Positions 1 to 8,341 of a DNA stretch of 15,373 nucleotides are shown one piece after another. The stretch's first letter is position 1. Every line of letters starts with the position of its first letter. The DNA lies in the NCBI GenBank assembly GCA_027618625.1, contig JAQCER010000011.1, forward strand, positions 1 to 15,373. The letters are read 5' to 3'. The position numbers and the translations under genes are program-made. The stretch comes from Verrucomicrobiota bacterium (lineage in GTDB: Bacteria; Verrucomicrobiota; Verrucomicrobiia; Verrucomicrobiales; DEV007). The notes under the pieces are model-generated. The model did not search any database. It was not told the origin of the DNA and saw only the letters and a list, made by a program, of their open reading frames with translations.

Positions 1-1570
1 AAGCTCCATCGGACTCCTCTTTCGGATAGACGATTCGGCTGTGCATGATGCTGCGCAAAGTAGTCACGAGGCTGGTCTTGATCAGATCCAATTCGCGCAG
101 GGTGAGATCGCACTCATCCAACTGTCCGTCATTGATCCGACTGCGCACAATTTCTTCGATCAGCTGCTCGATCTTCTGTGGCGTCGGCTTCAGCAACGAA
201 CGGGATGCGCTCTCCACAGAATCCGCGAGGCTGATAATGGCACTCTCGCGAAACTGTGGCTTGGGCCCGGAGTAGCGGAAGTTTTTCTCTGCGACTTCCG
301 GGACATCGTCTTCATTCGCCTTGCCCTCTTCTACGCTCTTCCTGACTTGATCGCGAGCTTCCAGCGCTTTCCTGTAGAAGTAGTAGACCAGCGATGTCCC
401 ATGGTGCTGCTGGATGACATCATGAATCTCACAGTTCAATCCGTTCTTGATAGCCATGTCGACCCCGTCCTTGACGTGAGCCATGATCACCAGAGCACTC
501 ATCGTTGGCGTGAGATCATCGTGTGGATTCTGTTCCGGAGATGCATTCTCAATGAAGTACGATGGCTTATTCAGCTTTCCGAGATCGTGAAAATACGCAC
601 AAGCCCGGCACATCGTCGCATTCGCACCGATTGCTTCGGCAGCAGTCTCTGCCAGGTGTGCCACCATCAGGCTGTGCTGGTATGTTCCCGGTGCCTCCAG
701 CGACATCCGCTTGAGCATCGGATGGTTCAAATCGGACAACTCGACCCAGCCAATGTCCGTGGTAACTCCGAACCCGGACTCAAGGAACGGTAGGCAACCG
801 CCCACGAGCATTCCGGAAAAGATACCGGTCACAATTCCACAGAGAACTTGAACACCCACGATTTGCCACTCTGCAGGAGTAAGATCGCTGAGCATGAACG
901 GAGCCAGCACACCAAGCAGAATGAACAGCAACACAGCTGCCAGGCCTGAGTAAAAGCCAGCCTGCACCACCCGGCCCCTCTTGCGAGCATTTTGCGTGAT
1001 ATAGACTCCCAATAACCCGACGAAGAGCGAAGCGATCAGGAACACGAACAGCGTTCCCACTGGCACAAGCAGGCACCCCAGTAAGCTGCCAAACATCACA
1101 GCAAACAAACCCTGGTTCCTGCCCAGCAAAATTGTCAGCGTCATTGGGGCGAGAGCAAAGGGCATCAGCAGCAGATTGAAAGACTCCTGAAGCCCGTTGA
1201 CTTCGACCACCCAGTCGAGGACTCGAATCAATGCGACCTGCAGGAAGATCAAGCCAAAGATCAGGCACTGCAGGCTGTTCTTCCGGAAGTGATCGCGATG
1301 CGCAACTTGCTGCTGGATTACGGCGATCACCATCAGAAGCAGGGAGACCACAACGATCTTCGCCGGCTCTCCAAAGAAAACGGACACTTCCTTCGTCCGC
1401 CCTAGCACGAGCGCCAAGAAGCCCCCCAGAAACGCCGCGTAGACCAACGACCTCACCAACGGACTGTAACGCAAAGTACTGACGAATGCGCTTTGGTTTT
1501 GTTCCCTGCGCTTCTTTCCGCAAGACAGCCCCTTGCGCTGAAGCTGGGTCCGTTTGATAGCGTCAATCAT
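1..1570 (-). CDS. 7TM-HD phosphohydrolase, PgpH-like (c-di-AMP phosphodiesterase family), C-terminus cut by window edge
   Basis: Reading leftward from the ATG at 1570, one frame stays open for 523 codons to the window edge, so the C-terminus is missing. Residues 41-270 hold about eight hydrophobic segments. Residues 290-520 are an HD domain of the PgpH type: PGTYQHSLMVAHLAE (His299), AYFHDLGK (His328-Asp329), AHVKDG (His365), QQHHGTSLVYYFY (His389-His390), a later LADSVE (Asp450) and DGQLDECDLTL. All expected metal ligands are present. Family members hydrolyse the membrane-linked second messenger c-di-AMP; that activity is inferred here. Classical PgpH proteins carry a large extracytoplasmic domain after the first membrane segment. 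Here only about a dozen residues separate segments one and two, so this is a short form. An in-frame TGA seven codons before the ATG rules out an N-terminal extension. No Shine-Dalgarno sequence is visible. Confidence 0.93.
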   Translation of the reverse strand, partial: MIDAIKRTQLQRKGLSCGKKRREQNQSAFVSTLRYSPLVRSLVYAAFLGGFLALVLGRTKEVSVFFGEPAKIVVVSLLLMVIAVIQQQVAHRDHFRKNSLQCLIFGLIFLQVALIRVLDWVVEVNGLQESFNLLLMPFALAPMTLTILLGRNQGLFAVMFGSLLGCLLVPVGTLFVFLIASLFVGLLGVYITQNARKRGRVVQAGFYSGLAAVLLFILLGVLAPFMLSDLTPAEWQIVGVQVLCGIVTGIFSGMLVGGCLPFLESGFGVTTDIGWVELSDLNHPMLKRMSLEAPGTYQHSLMVAHLAETAAEAIGANATMCRACAYFHDLGKLNKPSYFIENASPEQNPHDDLTPTMSALVIMAHVKDGVDMAIKNGLNCEIHDVIQQHHGTSLVYYFYRKALEARDQVRKSVEEGKANEDDVPEVAEKNFRYSGPKPQFRESAIISLADSVESASRSLLKPTPQKIEQLIEEIVRSRINDGQLDECDLTLRELDLIKTSLVTTLRSIMHSRIVYPKEESDGA

Positions 1571-1735
1571 GGCAAAAGCTCGAAAAGATCACGCAGATCA
1601 TTTCGAAACGAGTGGGTAAGAAGGTGCGCAATCGGGAGACAATTTCATAGGCAGAGGTAGAATCTGCATTCTGACCACGAAAACGTTAGCGCGTCCAGTT
1701 TCGAAATCAACACTGTGGAACGACACATATGGCAA

Positions 1736-1777
1736 TTGTGAAAACCGCAATTATTTCTCACGGTTGATATTTCACAA
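1736..1777. repeat. Imperfect inverted repeat TTGTGAAA...TTTCACAA
   Basis: TTGTGAAAACCG (1736-1747) faces CGGT (1761-1764) and TTTCACAA (1770-1777). The outer 8-base arms are perfectly complementary and the inner ACCG/CGGT pairs too, with unequal spacers between. A further ATTTCACA lies at 1793-1800. It could be a regulator binding site for the leftward HD gene or a weak RNA hairpin. The distance of about 170-200 bases to the ATG at 1570 is long for a core operator. Confidence 0.35.
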
Positions 1778-1917
1778 CTGACATCCGGGACGATTTCACA
1801 GCCTCAGCCAGTTAGCCCAGCCCCATTGGTGGCTCCTCGGCTTCACCGATTCGACGATATTTCTCAACTTGGAGGAAACGGGACGCAGAATAATCCCGAA
1901 AGAAACGCCGGTAGCCC

Positions 1918-1944
1918 GACGATGACAGAGCAACTGCCGTCGTC
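1918..1944 (-). other. Hairpin downstream of the sugar dehydrogenase operon
   Basis: GACGATGACAG (1918-1928) and CTGCCGTCGTC (1934-1944) form an 11-base stem with one mismatch and one G-U pair around the loop AGCAA. It lies about 85 bases past the stop codon at 2028 in the direction of transcription. No T-tract follows, so it is not a classical intrinsic terminator. It may mark the 3' end of the operon transcript or be chance. Confidence 0.3.
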
Positions 1945-2027
1945 AGACCGCTGAAACGCTGATTCCAACACCAACAAATGATGCACTCGCCAAGGATGTT
2001 CGTTCCCCATCTGGTGTCCCCTGTTCA

Positions 2028-3719
2028 TTATTCAGTGGTGAAATCGATTTTGTAGATCATGCCTTCGTATCCGATGGCGTAGAGATTCCCTGCATCATCC
2101 TCACTGAAGGACACCAACCGCTGAGAGATGGTTCCAATCTGCCGCACTGCAGTCAATGTTCCGTCTTTTTGAGTGAGGCCAAACAGGAGTTTCGAATTAA
2201 AGTCGCCACATACGTAGGCACCGTAGAAAGACGATGTTTTGTCCCCACGAAAGACATGCCCGCCAGTGATGGAATTGCCGTACTTCCGACCGTAGGCGAA
2301 AAGAGGCTGCGCATAGGTTTGATCATCTCGACGATACTGGTTCGAAAAAGGTTCGAAGCCTTCGTAGACGTTCCAGCCGCAGTTCTCGCCGCGATGAATG
2401 ATGTCGACCTCCTCGCCGCGATCCTGCCCTACATCGGCTACCCAGAGATCGCCAGTGAGGCGGTCAAAACAGAAACGCCAGGGATTACGCAAGCCGTAGG
2501 CCCAGATCTCCGGCCGCGCATCGGGCCGATCGCGGAACGGATTGTCCTCTGGAATCGCGTAGGCAAGCCCGGCAGCCTGTCGATCGACATCGATCCGCAT
2601 CATTTTCCCAAGGAGCAGCTGCAGATTCTGCGCATGACCATTGGGATCATGGTGCGGCCCCGTGTCCCCCATCACCAGATAAAGAAACCCGTCGGGCCCA
2701 AACGCCAGACAGCCACCGCTGTGATCCTCGGCCACGCTTGCAATCTTCATGACTTCCCGTCCAGGTTCACCGGAGTCTCCTTCAAAATCATCGCTGAACC
2801 GCCTTTCCACGATGCGCGTGACGACCTGCCCGCCCTCAAGCACTTGATAGAAGAGGTAATACTTCCGGTTCTCACGGAACTTCGGGTGGAAGGTGACATC
2901 CAGCAGACCGTTCGGCCCACGGTCGCTGAAAACCTCGACTTCAAGATTCAGGAAGACACTTCTGCTCTCCTTGGTCGGCGACTTCTCAGCGCGCCAGATC
3001 GTGCCTTTTTGATGCAACACAAGAAAGACGTCCGGAGATCCCGGCACTTGACGCGCCGAACTGAGACCGGTTTCTGCTGCGCCACGGGGAAGCACAAAGG
3101 GCTCGGCAAAGACGGGCTCTAAATCGACGGGATTCGCGATGGGCAGGATTTCGCGCGGCGCTCCTATGCGGCTCACCGTCGTCGATTCGGGCAGCTTCAA
3201 TGAGACGAGATATTCGATAAGGTCGGTGAACTCTTCACGAGAAAAGCTGGCGAACAAGGGCTCAGGCATGAGCGAAACAGGACTCCCTGATTGAGCGGCG
3301 ACATCGGCAGCGGCAATCGACACCAGCTTACCGTCTACACCCATGAGCTCGATCTTCGATTCGGTCTTCTGCTTAAGCGTGCCTAAAAAACTTTCCCCAC
3401 TCTTCGTCTCCACAGTGACCGTCCCATACCCAGGGGCGATCGTGCTGGAAGGATTCAATACTGCTTCGATCAAGTCCCGCCTTCCAAAGGCGTCGCCCGC
3501 CGCGAACAGATCCGGCCCGGCCTTGCTCGCACTGCCATCCACCGAATGGCAATTCGAGCAGAGCGCCCGCGCTGCGTTAAAAAGAGCCTTGCCACGCGTG
3601 ACGTCGCCATCGTGCCTCAGCGCGTGCTGTCGATAGTCGTCAGGCGGATGCCCCTGAGCGTGCCCGCCGACTGGAAAAGTCAGCACGAGCAGACAAACGA
3701 TCGGGGCGCGGCGTATCAT
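2028..3719 (-). CDS. Secreted cytochrome c - PQQ-type sugar dehydrogenase (GSDH) fusion
   Basis: The protein has 563 residues. Residues 1-22 are a signal peptide (MIRRAPIVCLLVLTFPVGGHA), so it acts outside the cytoplasm. Residues about 40-175 form a c-type haem domain of the kind common in Planctomycetes and Verrucomicrobia: CSNCH at 54-58 binds haem and Met151 in SLMPE is the likely distal ligand. Residues about 205-560 resemble the soluble glucose/sorbosone dehydrogenase propeller: DHSGGCLAFGPDGFLYLVMGD, LLGKMMRIDVD, YGLRNPWRFCFD, WVADVGQ and GWNVYEG. Such domains oxidise sugars with PQQ, and the fused haem would accept the electrons. Substrate and PQQ use are inferred. The gene starts 45 bases after the TlpA-fusion gene and is probably cotranscribed with it. 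The ATG is chosen because it begins the signal peptide directly; no strong ribosome binding site is seen. Confidence 0.92.
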   Translation of the reverse strand: MIRRAPIVCLLVLTFPVGGHAQGHPPDDYRQHALRHDGDVTRGKALFNAARALCSNCHSVDGSASKAGPDLFAAGDAFGRRDLIEAVLNPSSTIAPGYGTVTVETKSGESFLGTLKQKTESKIELMGVDGKLVSIAAADVAAQSGSPVSLMPEPLFASFSREEFTDLIEYLVSLKLPESTTVSRIGAPREILPIANPVDLEPVFAEPFVLPRGAAETGLSSARQVPGSPDVFLVLHQKGTIWRAEKSPTKESRSVFLNLEVEVFSDRGPNGLLDVTFHPKFRENRKYYLFYQVLEGGQVVTRIVERRFSDDFEGDSGEPGREVMKIASVAEDHSGGCLAFGPDGFLYLVMGDTGPHHDPNGHAQNLQLLLGKMMRIDVDRQAAGLAYAIPEDNPFRDRPDARPEIWAYGLRNPWRFCFDRLTGDLWVADVGQDRGEEVDIIHRGENCGWNVYEGFEPFSNQYRRDDQTYAQPLFAYGRKYGNSITGGHVFRGDKTSSFYGAYVCGDFNSKLLFGLTQKDGTLTAVRQIGTISQRLVSFSEDDAGNLYAIGYEGMIYKIDFTTE

Positions 3720-3764
3720 TTCGACTCAGTCCCATGGTCCCAAGACGGGAACACTGTCTGAAGC

Positions 3765-5078
3765 CTACTCAGCGACAAGGGCTTCGAGCTCGGCTGTCAA
3801 TTCCTTCTCCAGGTCGGGCGAGAGTCCTACGTGGACATTGGCGACGTTTCCGTCCTTGCCGACGATAACGGTCTGGGGGATGCCCGATACCATGAATTGC
3901 TGAGCAGTGGTTCCTTCTGTGTCCATCACTGCAAGCGGTGACAGCTCATGTTTCTTCATGAATTCCATCACTTCAGCGGGCGTCTCCTGTAAGTTGACGG
4001 CGACGAATTTTACTCCCTTGGCGGCAAATGCTTTGGCCACTTTGTCGATGATCGGCATTGCCTGTACACATGGTCCACACCAGGTGGCCCAGAAATCAAG
4101 AATGACTACGCTCTTTCCCTTCTCGTCACTGAGCTTGAACTTCCCACCATCGGCTGTCGCAAGTTCGATCTCGGGAGCAGGCTTCCCAATCAATTCTGTC
4201 GGCTGCCCTCCAGCACCACCCTGCATCGCAGCTCCCAGTTCCTGAAGCGAATCGTATTTCTTGAAGTCGGCGAGGTCGGGCAGCTTCAGAGGAGCCTGAT
4301 CGATCGCGCCTCCGGTCTTCCAATCGGTATAGGTGCAGCTCATGGTGACCTTCAATGCGCCAAGTTGCGGACGGTCCTTAACAAAGTCTGCAATGAGCGC
4401 GGTGTTGTCAGGGGTGAAGCTGAGGAGCAAGGGCGAATCCCCCTTAGCGATCACCATTCCGAATGGCACTTCAGCATTCTCTACCGGCAGCCCAATCGGA
4501 TTCAATTTCACGGTTCCCGCAAGATGATGGCCTGCAGTTCCTGCGATCACCTTTTCTCCAGCCAACTTCAATCCGCTCACCAGCGTCTTGCGTCCTTCTG
4601 CGCCTGCCCCTAACAGCTTTTCAAAGATCGAAGCACCAGCCGTCGCACCGAGGAGCGAATTCTCTTTCATTTCAGCATCGTAGCCCAGCTCAGCGCTTTC
4701 AAAGGCACCCTTGATTCCCTTTACGCCTTCCCGCTGAATGTAACTTTTCTCCTTTTCGAAAACGACTGTGGCCGTTTCCCCTGAAATATGAACCGATGGC
4801 ATTGGGAAATCCGGAGCCAGTCCGATCGTGGCGAATCCGGTTGGCACGACGGTGATTTGCTGGGGAATGACCATGTCCTTCTTCATCTCCCCCATCTCCT
4901 GGTTGATGGAACTCATTGAGGTGAACTGCACGGGAGTGGTCTCATAAAATGAGAACGCGTCCTCCAGCACCTTGAGCGCGGCGGGATCATTTGCGGCCGA
5001 CTCCTGCGCCTGAGCACTGGAAACATAAGTGAAAAGGGCTGCACTGGTGGCGGCGAGGAAGAATGGTCGTGACTTCAT
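3765..5078 (-). CDS. Exported thioredoxin-fold (TlpA/ResA-like) protein with N-terminal DUF2092-like domain
   Basis: The protein has 437 residues. Residues 1-24 are a signal peptide (ending SSAQA), so it is periplasmic or surface-exposed. Residues about 30-270 look like the DUF2092/LolA-type fold: an 'ALKVLEDAFSFYETT' opening, then alternating strands and PLLLSFTPDNTALI. Residues about 295-435 are a TlpA-like thioredoxin domain: GKPAPEIEL, VVILDFWATWCGPC (active Cys334 and Cys337), and GIPQTVIV with the cis-Pro401. These domains are membrane-side disulphide reductants or oxidants, often serving cytochrome c maturation. Here the next gene encodes a CxxCH haem protein, so a role in keeping its haem-binding cysteines reduced is plausible but inferred. 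The N-terminal domain could bind a lipid or peptide. No Shine-Dalgarno sequence precedes the ATG. Confidence 0.9.
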   Translation of the reverse strand: MKSRPFFLAATSAALFTYVSSAQAQESAANDPAALKVLEDAFSFYETTPVQFTSMSSINQEMGEMKKDMVIPQQITVVPTGFATIGLAPDFPMPSVHISGETATVVFEKEKSYIQREGVKGIKGAFESAELGYDAEMKENSLLGATAGASIFEKLLGAGAEGRKTLVSGLKLAGEKVIAGTAGHHLAGTVKLNPIGLPVENAEVPFGMVIAKGDSPLLLSFTPDNTALIADFVKDRPQLGALKVTMSCTYTDWKTGGAIDQAPLKLPDLADFKKYDSLQELGAAMQGGAGGQPTELIGKPAPEIELATADGGKFKLSDEKGKSVVILDFWATWCGPCVQAMPIIDKVAKAFAAKGVKFVAVNLQETPAEVMEFMKKHELSPLAVMDTEGTTAQQFMVSGIPQTVIVGKDGNVANVHVGLSPDLEKELTAELEALVAE

Positions 5079-5315
5079 GGATGTAGACTAGGACTTCAGG
5101 AATTGGGAATAACCTTCTGGCCTCCGCGTTCTCGCGAAGTGAATAACCTATGGCTCATCCGAATCGCGGTGACTCTCAAGCATGACCCGATGTGAAGCAA
5201 CTGTAATCGGCAATTGGACACTTTTCGTCAACGAATAGCTGGAGAATCGCGCAGAAGGCTTGCTAGATACCCCCTCGGCGAGATAATCCGGTGGCTGAAA
5301 CAATTGATTCTCTCT
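5079..5315. promoter_or_regulatory. Divergent intergenic region between the TlpA-fusion and GYF_2 genes
   Basis: The 237 bases separate two divergently read genes, so promoters for both must lie here. The 9-base word GAATAACCT occurs twice in direct orientation (5107-5115 and 5141-5149), 34 bases apart, near the leftward gene. I could not pick a convincing -35/-10 pair for either direction. Confidence 0.4.
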
Positions 5316-6281
5316 ATGCAATGGTACTTTTTATCTGACACCCAAGAACAGGTTCCTGTCCAGGAGGAGCACCTCGCTGGCCTTGTGCAAACGGGAGTGG
5401 TACGCCCGAACACCATGATCTGGCGAGAAGGCATGACCCAATGGGTGTCGTGCAGCGAGGCAAAGCCCGAGCTGTTCGCCAGGCGACGACAAGTGGTGCC
5501 GGTAGTCGGTGCTGCCGCAACCGCCCGCCAGACCGCAGCACTCCAGTCGCACAGCGCTCCAGCTGTCCGAGCGGGTACGCCCGCAATGCAGATGGGGGAT
5601 GGCCAGATCGTCAGGGATGCAGCGCGCGCCTTCGCCTCTGCTTCGGTCTGGATGAAGCTCATTGGCGTGGCCCTCCTGATCTTTGGTGTGATCTATATTC
5701 TGGCAGCGCTGTTCATAATGGTAGCCGGAGTGAGTGCTCCGGGAATGCTCGTCCTGGCGCTCATCTCAAGCCTTGTTACAGGAGTGCTGGGATCCGTGGT
5801 TATGTGGATGGGGATCCTGCTTTTCCAATCGGCCAGCAAGGCGCAGGATGCGGCAGCCTCCGGTCAAAAACACGACCTTCTATCGGCACTTCATCAGAAC
5901 GCAAAATTCTTCAAAATCTGGGGCATCACCGTTGCTCTCGTGATCGCTTTCTATGGACTGATGATCCCATTCGCATTCGCCGGCGCGATGGGTGGCGCAA
6001 TGATGAGCATGTTCGACAAATTGAGTCCGATCGATTCGCCCGATAGCGCAGAAGCAGCATCTGAAAGGACTGAGATGGAGAGCATGGATGTGGATCCCGC
6101 AGATGAGAATGAGGATGAGGATGAAGGTGGGGATGTCGCCATTGAAGAAATGGAGACGGATGGCACCGATGCTGATGCTGATTCCGATGCTGATGCTGAT
6201 TCCGATGCTGATGCTGATTCCAATGCCGATGCCGATGCCGATGCGGATCCTGACTTGAATGGAGATGGCGAAGGGAACTGA
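5316..6281 (+). CDS. GYF_2-domain membrane protein with acidic Asp/Ala repeat tail
   Basis: The protein has 321 residues. It begins [14 protein letters not shown], the usual start of a GYF_2 domain (residues about 1-50, with [17 protein letters not shown]). This domain is thought to bind peptides or proteins and is frequent at the N-terminus of PVC and Bacteroidetes membrane proteins. A linker follows, then three or four membrane segments: [20 protein letters not shown], a '[20 protein letters not shown]' stretch, and [20 protein letters not shown]. The C-terminal part of about 75 residues is strongly acidic and ends in DADADS repeats and [11 protein letters not shown], which resembles loose calcium-binding Asp motifs. 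A TTG at 5214 would add 34 residues, but GYF_2 domains usually start at the protein's first residues, so I prefer the ATG at 5316. Function unknown. ilvD follows 110 bases downstream and may or may not share its transcript. Confidence 0.85.
   Translation: MQWYFLSDTQEQVPVQEEHLAGLVQTGVVRPNTMIWREGMTQWVSCSEAKPELFARRRQVVPVVGAAATARQTAALQSHSAPAVRAGTPAMQMGDGQIVRDAARAFASASVWMKLIGVALLIFGVIYILAALFIMVAGVSAPGMLVLALISSLVTGVLGSVVMWMGILLFQSASKAQDAAASGQKHDLLSALHQNAKFFKIWGITVALVIAFYGLMIPFAFAGAMGGAMMSMFDKLSPIDSPDSAEAASERTEMESMDVDPADENEDEDEGGDVAIEEMETDGTDADADSDADADSDADADSNADADADADPDLNGDGEGN
6168..6221 (+). repeat. 18-base coding tandem repeat, three perfect copies
   Basis: GATGCTGATGCTGATTCC is repeated exactly at 6168-6185, 6186-6203 and 6204-6221. 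It then decays into AATGCCGATGCCGATGCC-like copies to about 6245. Each copy encodes Asp-Ala-Asp-Ala-Asp-Ser, so unit gain or loss keeps the frame. Perfect identity at the DNA level suggests recent expansion by slippage. Confidence 0.95.
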
Positions 6282-6391
6282 GCCCCCCCAGTTCCGCTTG
6301 TCCAGAAAAGAGATGCGCCCGGCAGCCTTTGCGTTATCCTGCGCGCGCGAGGCTGATCAATGAAATAGGCCCCAACCATTTTCCAACTTGT

Positions 6392-8110
6392 ATGAAAAAG
6401 AAGGCCACACTCCCACAAAAAAAGAACGACATTCAACGCGCTTGGTCATCGCAGGTGCTGGACGGTGCAGAGCGCGCACCGAGCAGGGCGATGCTGCATG
6501 CCGTAGGCTTCAGTCGCAAGGATTTCAAAAAGTCACAGATCGGTGTCGCGTCCACCTGGAGTCAGGTGACGCCGTGCAATATGCACATCGACCGACTGGC
6601 GCAGGAGACCGCCAAAGGGATCGATGCGGCCGGGGGCAAGGCTGTGATTTTCAATACGATCACCATCTCGGACGGCATCTCGATGGGCACCGAGGGAATG
6701 AAGTATTCATTGGTGTCGCGGGAAGTGATTGCGGATTCGATCGAGACGGTAACCGGCTGTGAGGGATTCGACGGTATCGTAGCCATCGGTGGCTGCGACA
6801 AAAACATGCCAGCCTGCGTAATGGCCATTTCGCGATTGAATCGTCCTGCTGTCTTCGTCTACGGCGGCACGATCCTTCCCGGTTGCCTCGACGGGCGCGA
6901 TCTAGACATCGTTTCCGTATTTGAAGCCGTTGGCCAGCATGCAAACAAAGAAATTTCGGACAAGCAACTGACCAGAATCGAGGAGACCGCAATCCCAGGC
7001 CCTGGTTCCTGTGGTGGAATGTATACCGCGAACACGATGGCGTCAGCGATCGAGGCGCTCGGGCTCAGCCTCCCCAACAGTTCGGCCCAAGTGGCCATTT
7101 CTGATGAAAAGTTGATGGATTGCTTCGATGCCGGGGCAGCGGTGCTGCATTTGTTGAAGCGGGGGATCCTGCCCAGCGACATTCTTTCCAGGCAGGCATT
7201 CGAAAACGCGATCACACTGGTGATTGCACTGGGCGGCTCGACCAATGCGGTGCTGCACATGCTGGCGATGGCGCATTCGGCCGATGTTCGCCTGACGATC
7301 GACGACTTCACCCGCATCGGGAAGCGGGTGCCTGTGCTGGCGGATCTGAAGCCAAGTGGAAAATACGAGATGGCTCATCTGGTGAGAATAGGAGGCACAC
7401 TGCCGCTCATGAAGATGCTGCTCAACGAAGGGCTGCTGCACGGAGATTGCCTCACAGTGACGGGCAAAACATTGGACCAGAACCTCGCAAAAGTGAAGCC
7501 CACCTACGGCAAAGAGCAGACGATCATTCGCGGCTTCGACAATCCAGTAAAAAAGGACAGCCACCTGGTCGTGCTCTACGGCAACCTGGCACCAGAAGGT
7601 GCTGTTGCAAAAATCAGCGGCAAGGAAGGCGAAACATTCACCGGAAAAGCCCGGGTTTTCGATTCAGAGGAGGCCGCGATGGATGCCATCCTCACTGACA
7701 AAATCAAGAAAGGCGACGTGATCGTCATTCGCCTCGAAGGCCCACGTGGCGGCCCTGGAATGCGTGAAATGCTTGGGCCAACATCGGCAGTCATGGGACG
7801 CGGACTAGGCAAGGACGTCGCTCTGATCACAGACGGCCGGTTTTCCGGCGGCAGCCACGGTTTCGTGGTCGGTCACATCACTCCAGAGGCATTCGTCGGA
7901 GGTCCCCTGGCGATCGTCAAGAATGGAGATATCATCACGATCGACGCTCGCAAACGTCAGCTTTCGGTTGACCTCACTCACAAAGAAATGGCCGCACGCC
8001 TGGCCAAATGGAAGCAACCGAAGCCGCGCTATCAGCGGGGAGTTCTTGCGAAGTATGCCCGATGTGTCACGTCTGCTTCAACGGGAGCAGTCACGGACGC
8101 TGACGAGTAG
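6392..8110 (+). CDS. ilvD: Dihydroxy-acid dehydratase
   Basis: The enzyme dehydrates 2,3-dihydroxy-isovalerate and 2,3-dihydroxy-3-methylvalerate to the 2-oxo acids of valine and isoleucine synthesis, in the cytoplasm. The 572-residue protein has the usual family length. Iron-sulphur cysteines are seen at VTPCNMH (Cys62), [10 protein letters not shown] (Cys135, followed by the metal-site Lys137) and [14 protein letters not shown] (Cys207). The C-terminal part has [12 protein letters not shown] and [11 protein letters not shown], which carries the catalytic serine, and ends with [12 protein letters not shown]. The motifs fit dehydratase rather than 6-phosphogluconate dehydratase. Frame-wise the gene could start at 6329, but those 21 extra residues are unlike the family, so the ATG at 6392 (MKKKATL) is chosen. 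No Shine-Dalgarno sequence is visible. No other ilv or leu genes lie nearby, so the pathway is dispersed. Confidence 0.96.
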   Translation: MKKKATLPQKKNDIQRAWSSQVLDGAERAPSRAMLHAVGFSRKDFKKSQIGVASTWSQVTPCNMHIDRLAQETAKGIDAAGGKAVIFNTITISDGISMGTEGMKYSLVSREVIADSIETVTGCEGFDGIVAIGGCDKNMPACVMAISRLNRPAVFVYGGTILPGCLDGRDLDIVSVFEAVGQHANKEISDKQLTRIEETAIPGPGSCGGMYTANTMASAIEALGLSLPNSSAQVAISDEKLMDCFDAGAAVLHLLKRGILPSDILSRQAFENAITLVIALGGSTNAVLHMLAMAHSADVRLTIDDFTRIGKRVPVLADLKPSGKYEMAHLVRIGGTLPLMKMLLNEGLLHGDCLTVTGKTLDQNLAKVKPTYGKEQTIIRGFDNPVKKDSHLVVLYGNLAPEGAVAKISGKEGETFTGKARVFDSEEAAMDAILTDKIKKGDVIVIRLEGPRGGPGMREMLGPTSAVMGRGLGKDVALITDGRFSGGSHGFVVGHITPEAFVGGPLAIVKNGDIITIDARKRQLSVDLTHKEMAARLAKWKQPKPRYQRGVLAKYARCVTSASTGAVTDADE

Positions 8111-8145
8111 CCGTTACCTGATTTCGTTTCCCTTCGAATGAGCCA

Positions 8146-8261
8146 CAGCACCCTGAGGTAGCAGTCGGAGCCGCAGAATCCATCGCGCGAATGCGTAGCC
8201 GCGATCTTGCTTTAACAAATGGGATCCTGCAGCCCCTTCATCAGGCGCCTCAAGGGTGCTG
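8146..8261. repeat. Widely spaced inverted repeat downstream of ilvD
   Basis: CAGCACCCTGAGG (8146-8158) is complementary to CCTCAAGGGTGCTG (8248-8261) apart from one extra base. The arms enclose 89 bases, which include GCGCGAATGCGTAGCCGCG-like sequence. Just beyond it, GCTGACG is repeated in tandem (8298-8311). The region 8111-8341 lies between two convergent genes and has no open frame I trust. It could fold as a long hairpin at the 3' end of ilvD, or be a degraded intergenic repeat element. Confidence 0.45.
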
Positions 8262-8341
8262 GGCAAATCTCGATCAAGACAGGTACAGCCAACGACTGCT
8301 GACGGCTGACGGCTTTCTGCTTGCCGAACTTTCGATGAGTG

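Larger units (their letters stand above)
1571..2027. other. Intergenic region without a recognisable gene
   Basis: This 457-base stretch lies upstream of the HD-protein gene and downstream of the sugar-dehydrogenase gene, both on the minus strand. I see no convincing open frame. It must contain the HD gene's promoter. It also holds an imperfect inverted repeat (1736-1777), extra ATTTCAC-like words (for example 1793-1800), and a hairpin (1918-1944). TTCGAA words occur at about 1600 and 1700. Confidence 0.6.

Noticed and set aside
41..793. Plus-strand open frame of 250 codons, and a minus-strand frame at 780-1523
   Set aside because: Both overlap the PgpH-like gene, which is read on the minus strand in another frame and carries complete HD-domain motifs; neither frame shows a recognisable domain.
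2169..3122. Plus-strand open frame of 317 codons
   Set aside because: It is the antisense shadow of the sugar-dehydrogenase propeller, whose motifs are unambiguous on the minus strand.
5214..5315. TTG start extending the GYF_2 protein by 34 residues
   Set aside because: GYF_2 domains normally begin within the first residues, as with the ATG at 5316, and the extension has no domain.
6329..6391. Earlier ATG for ilvD
   Set aside because: The 21 added residues do not resemble the family N-terminus, and the protein from 6392 already has normal length.
5951..6436. Minus-strand open frame with a long Ser/Ala-rich repeat
   Set aside because: The repeat is the antisense of the Asp/Ala-coding microsatellite; the GYF_2 gene explains this DNA.
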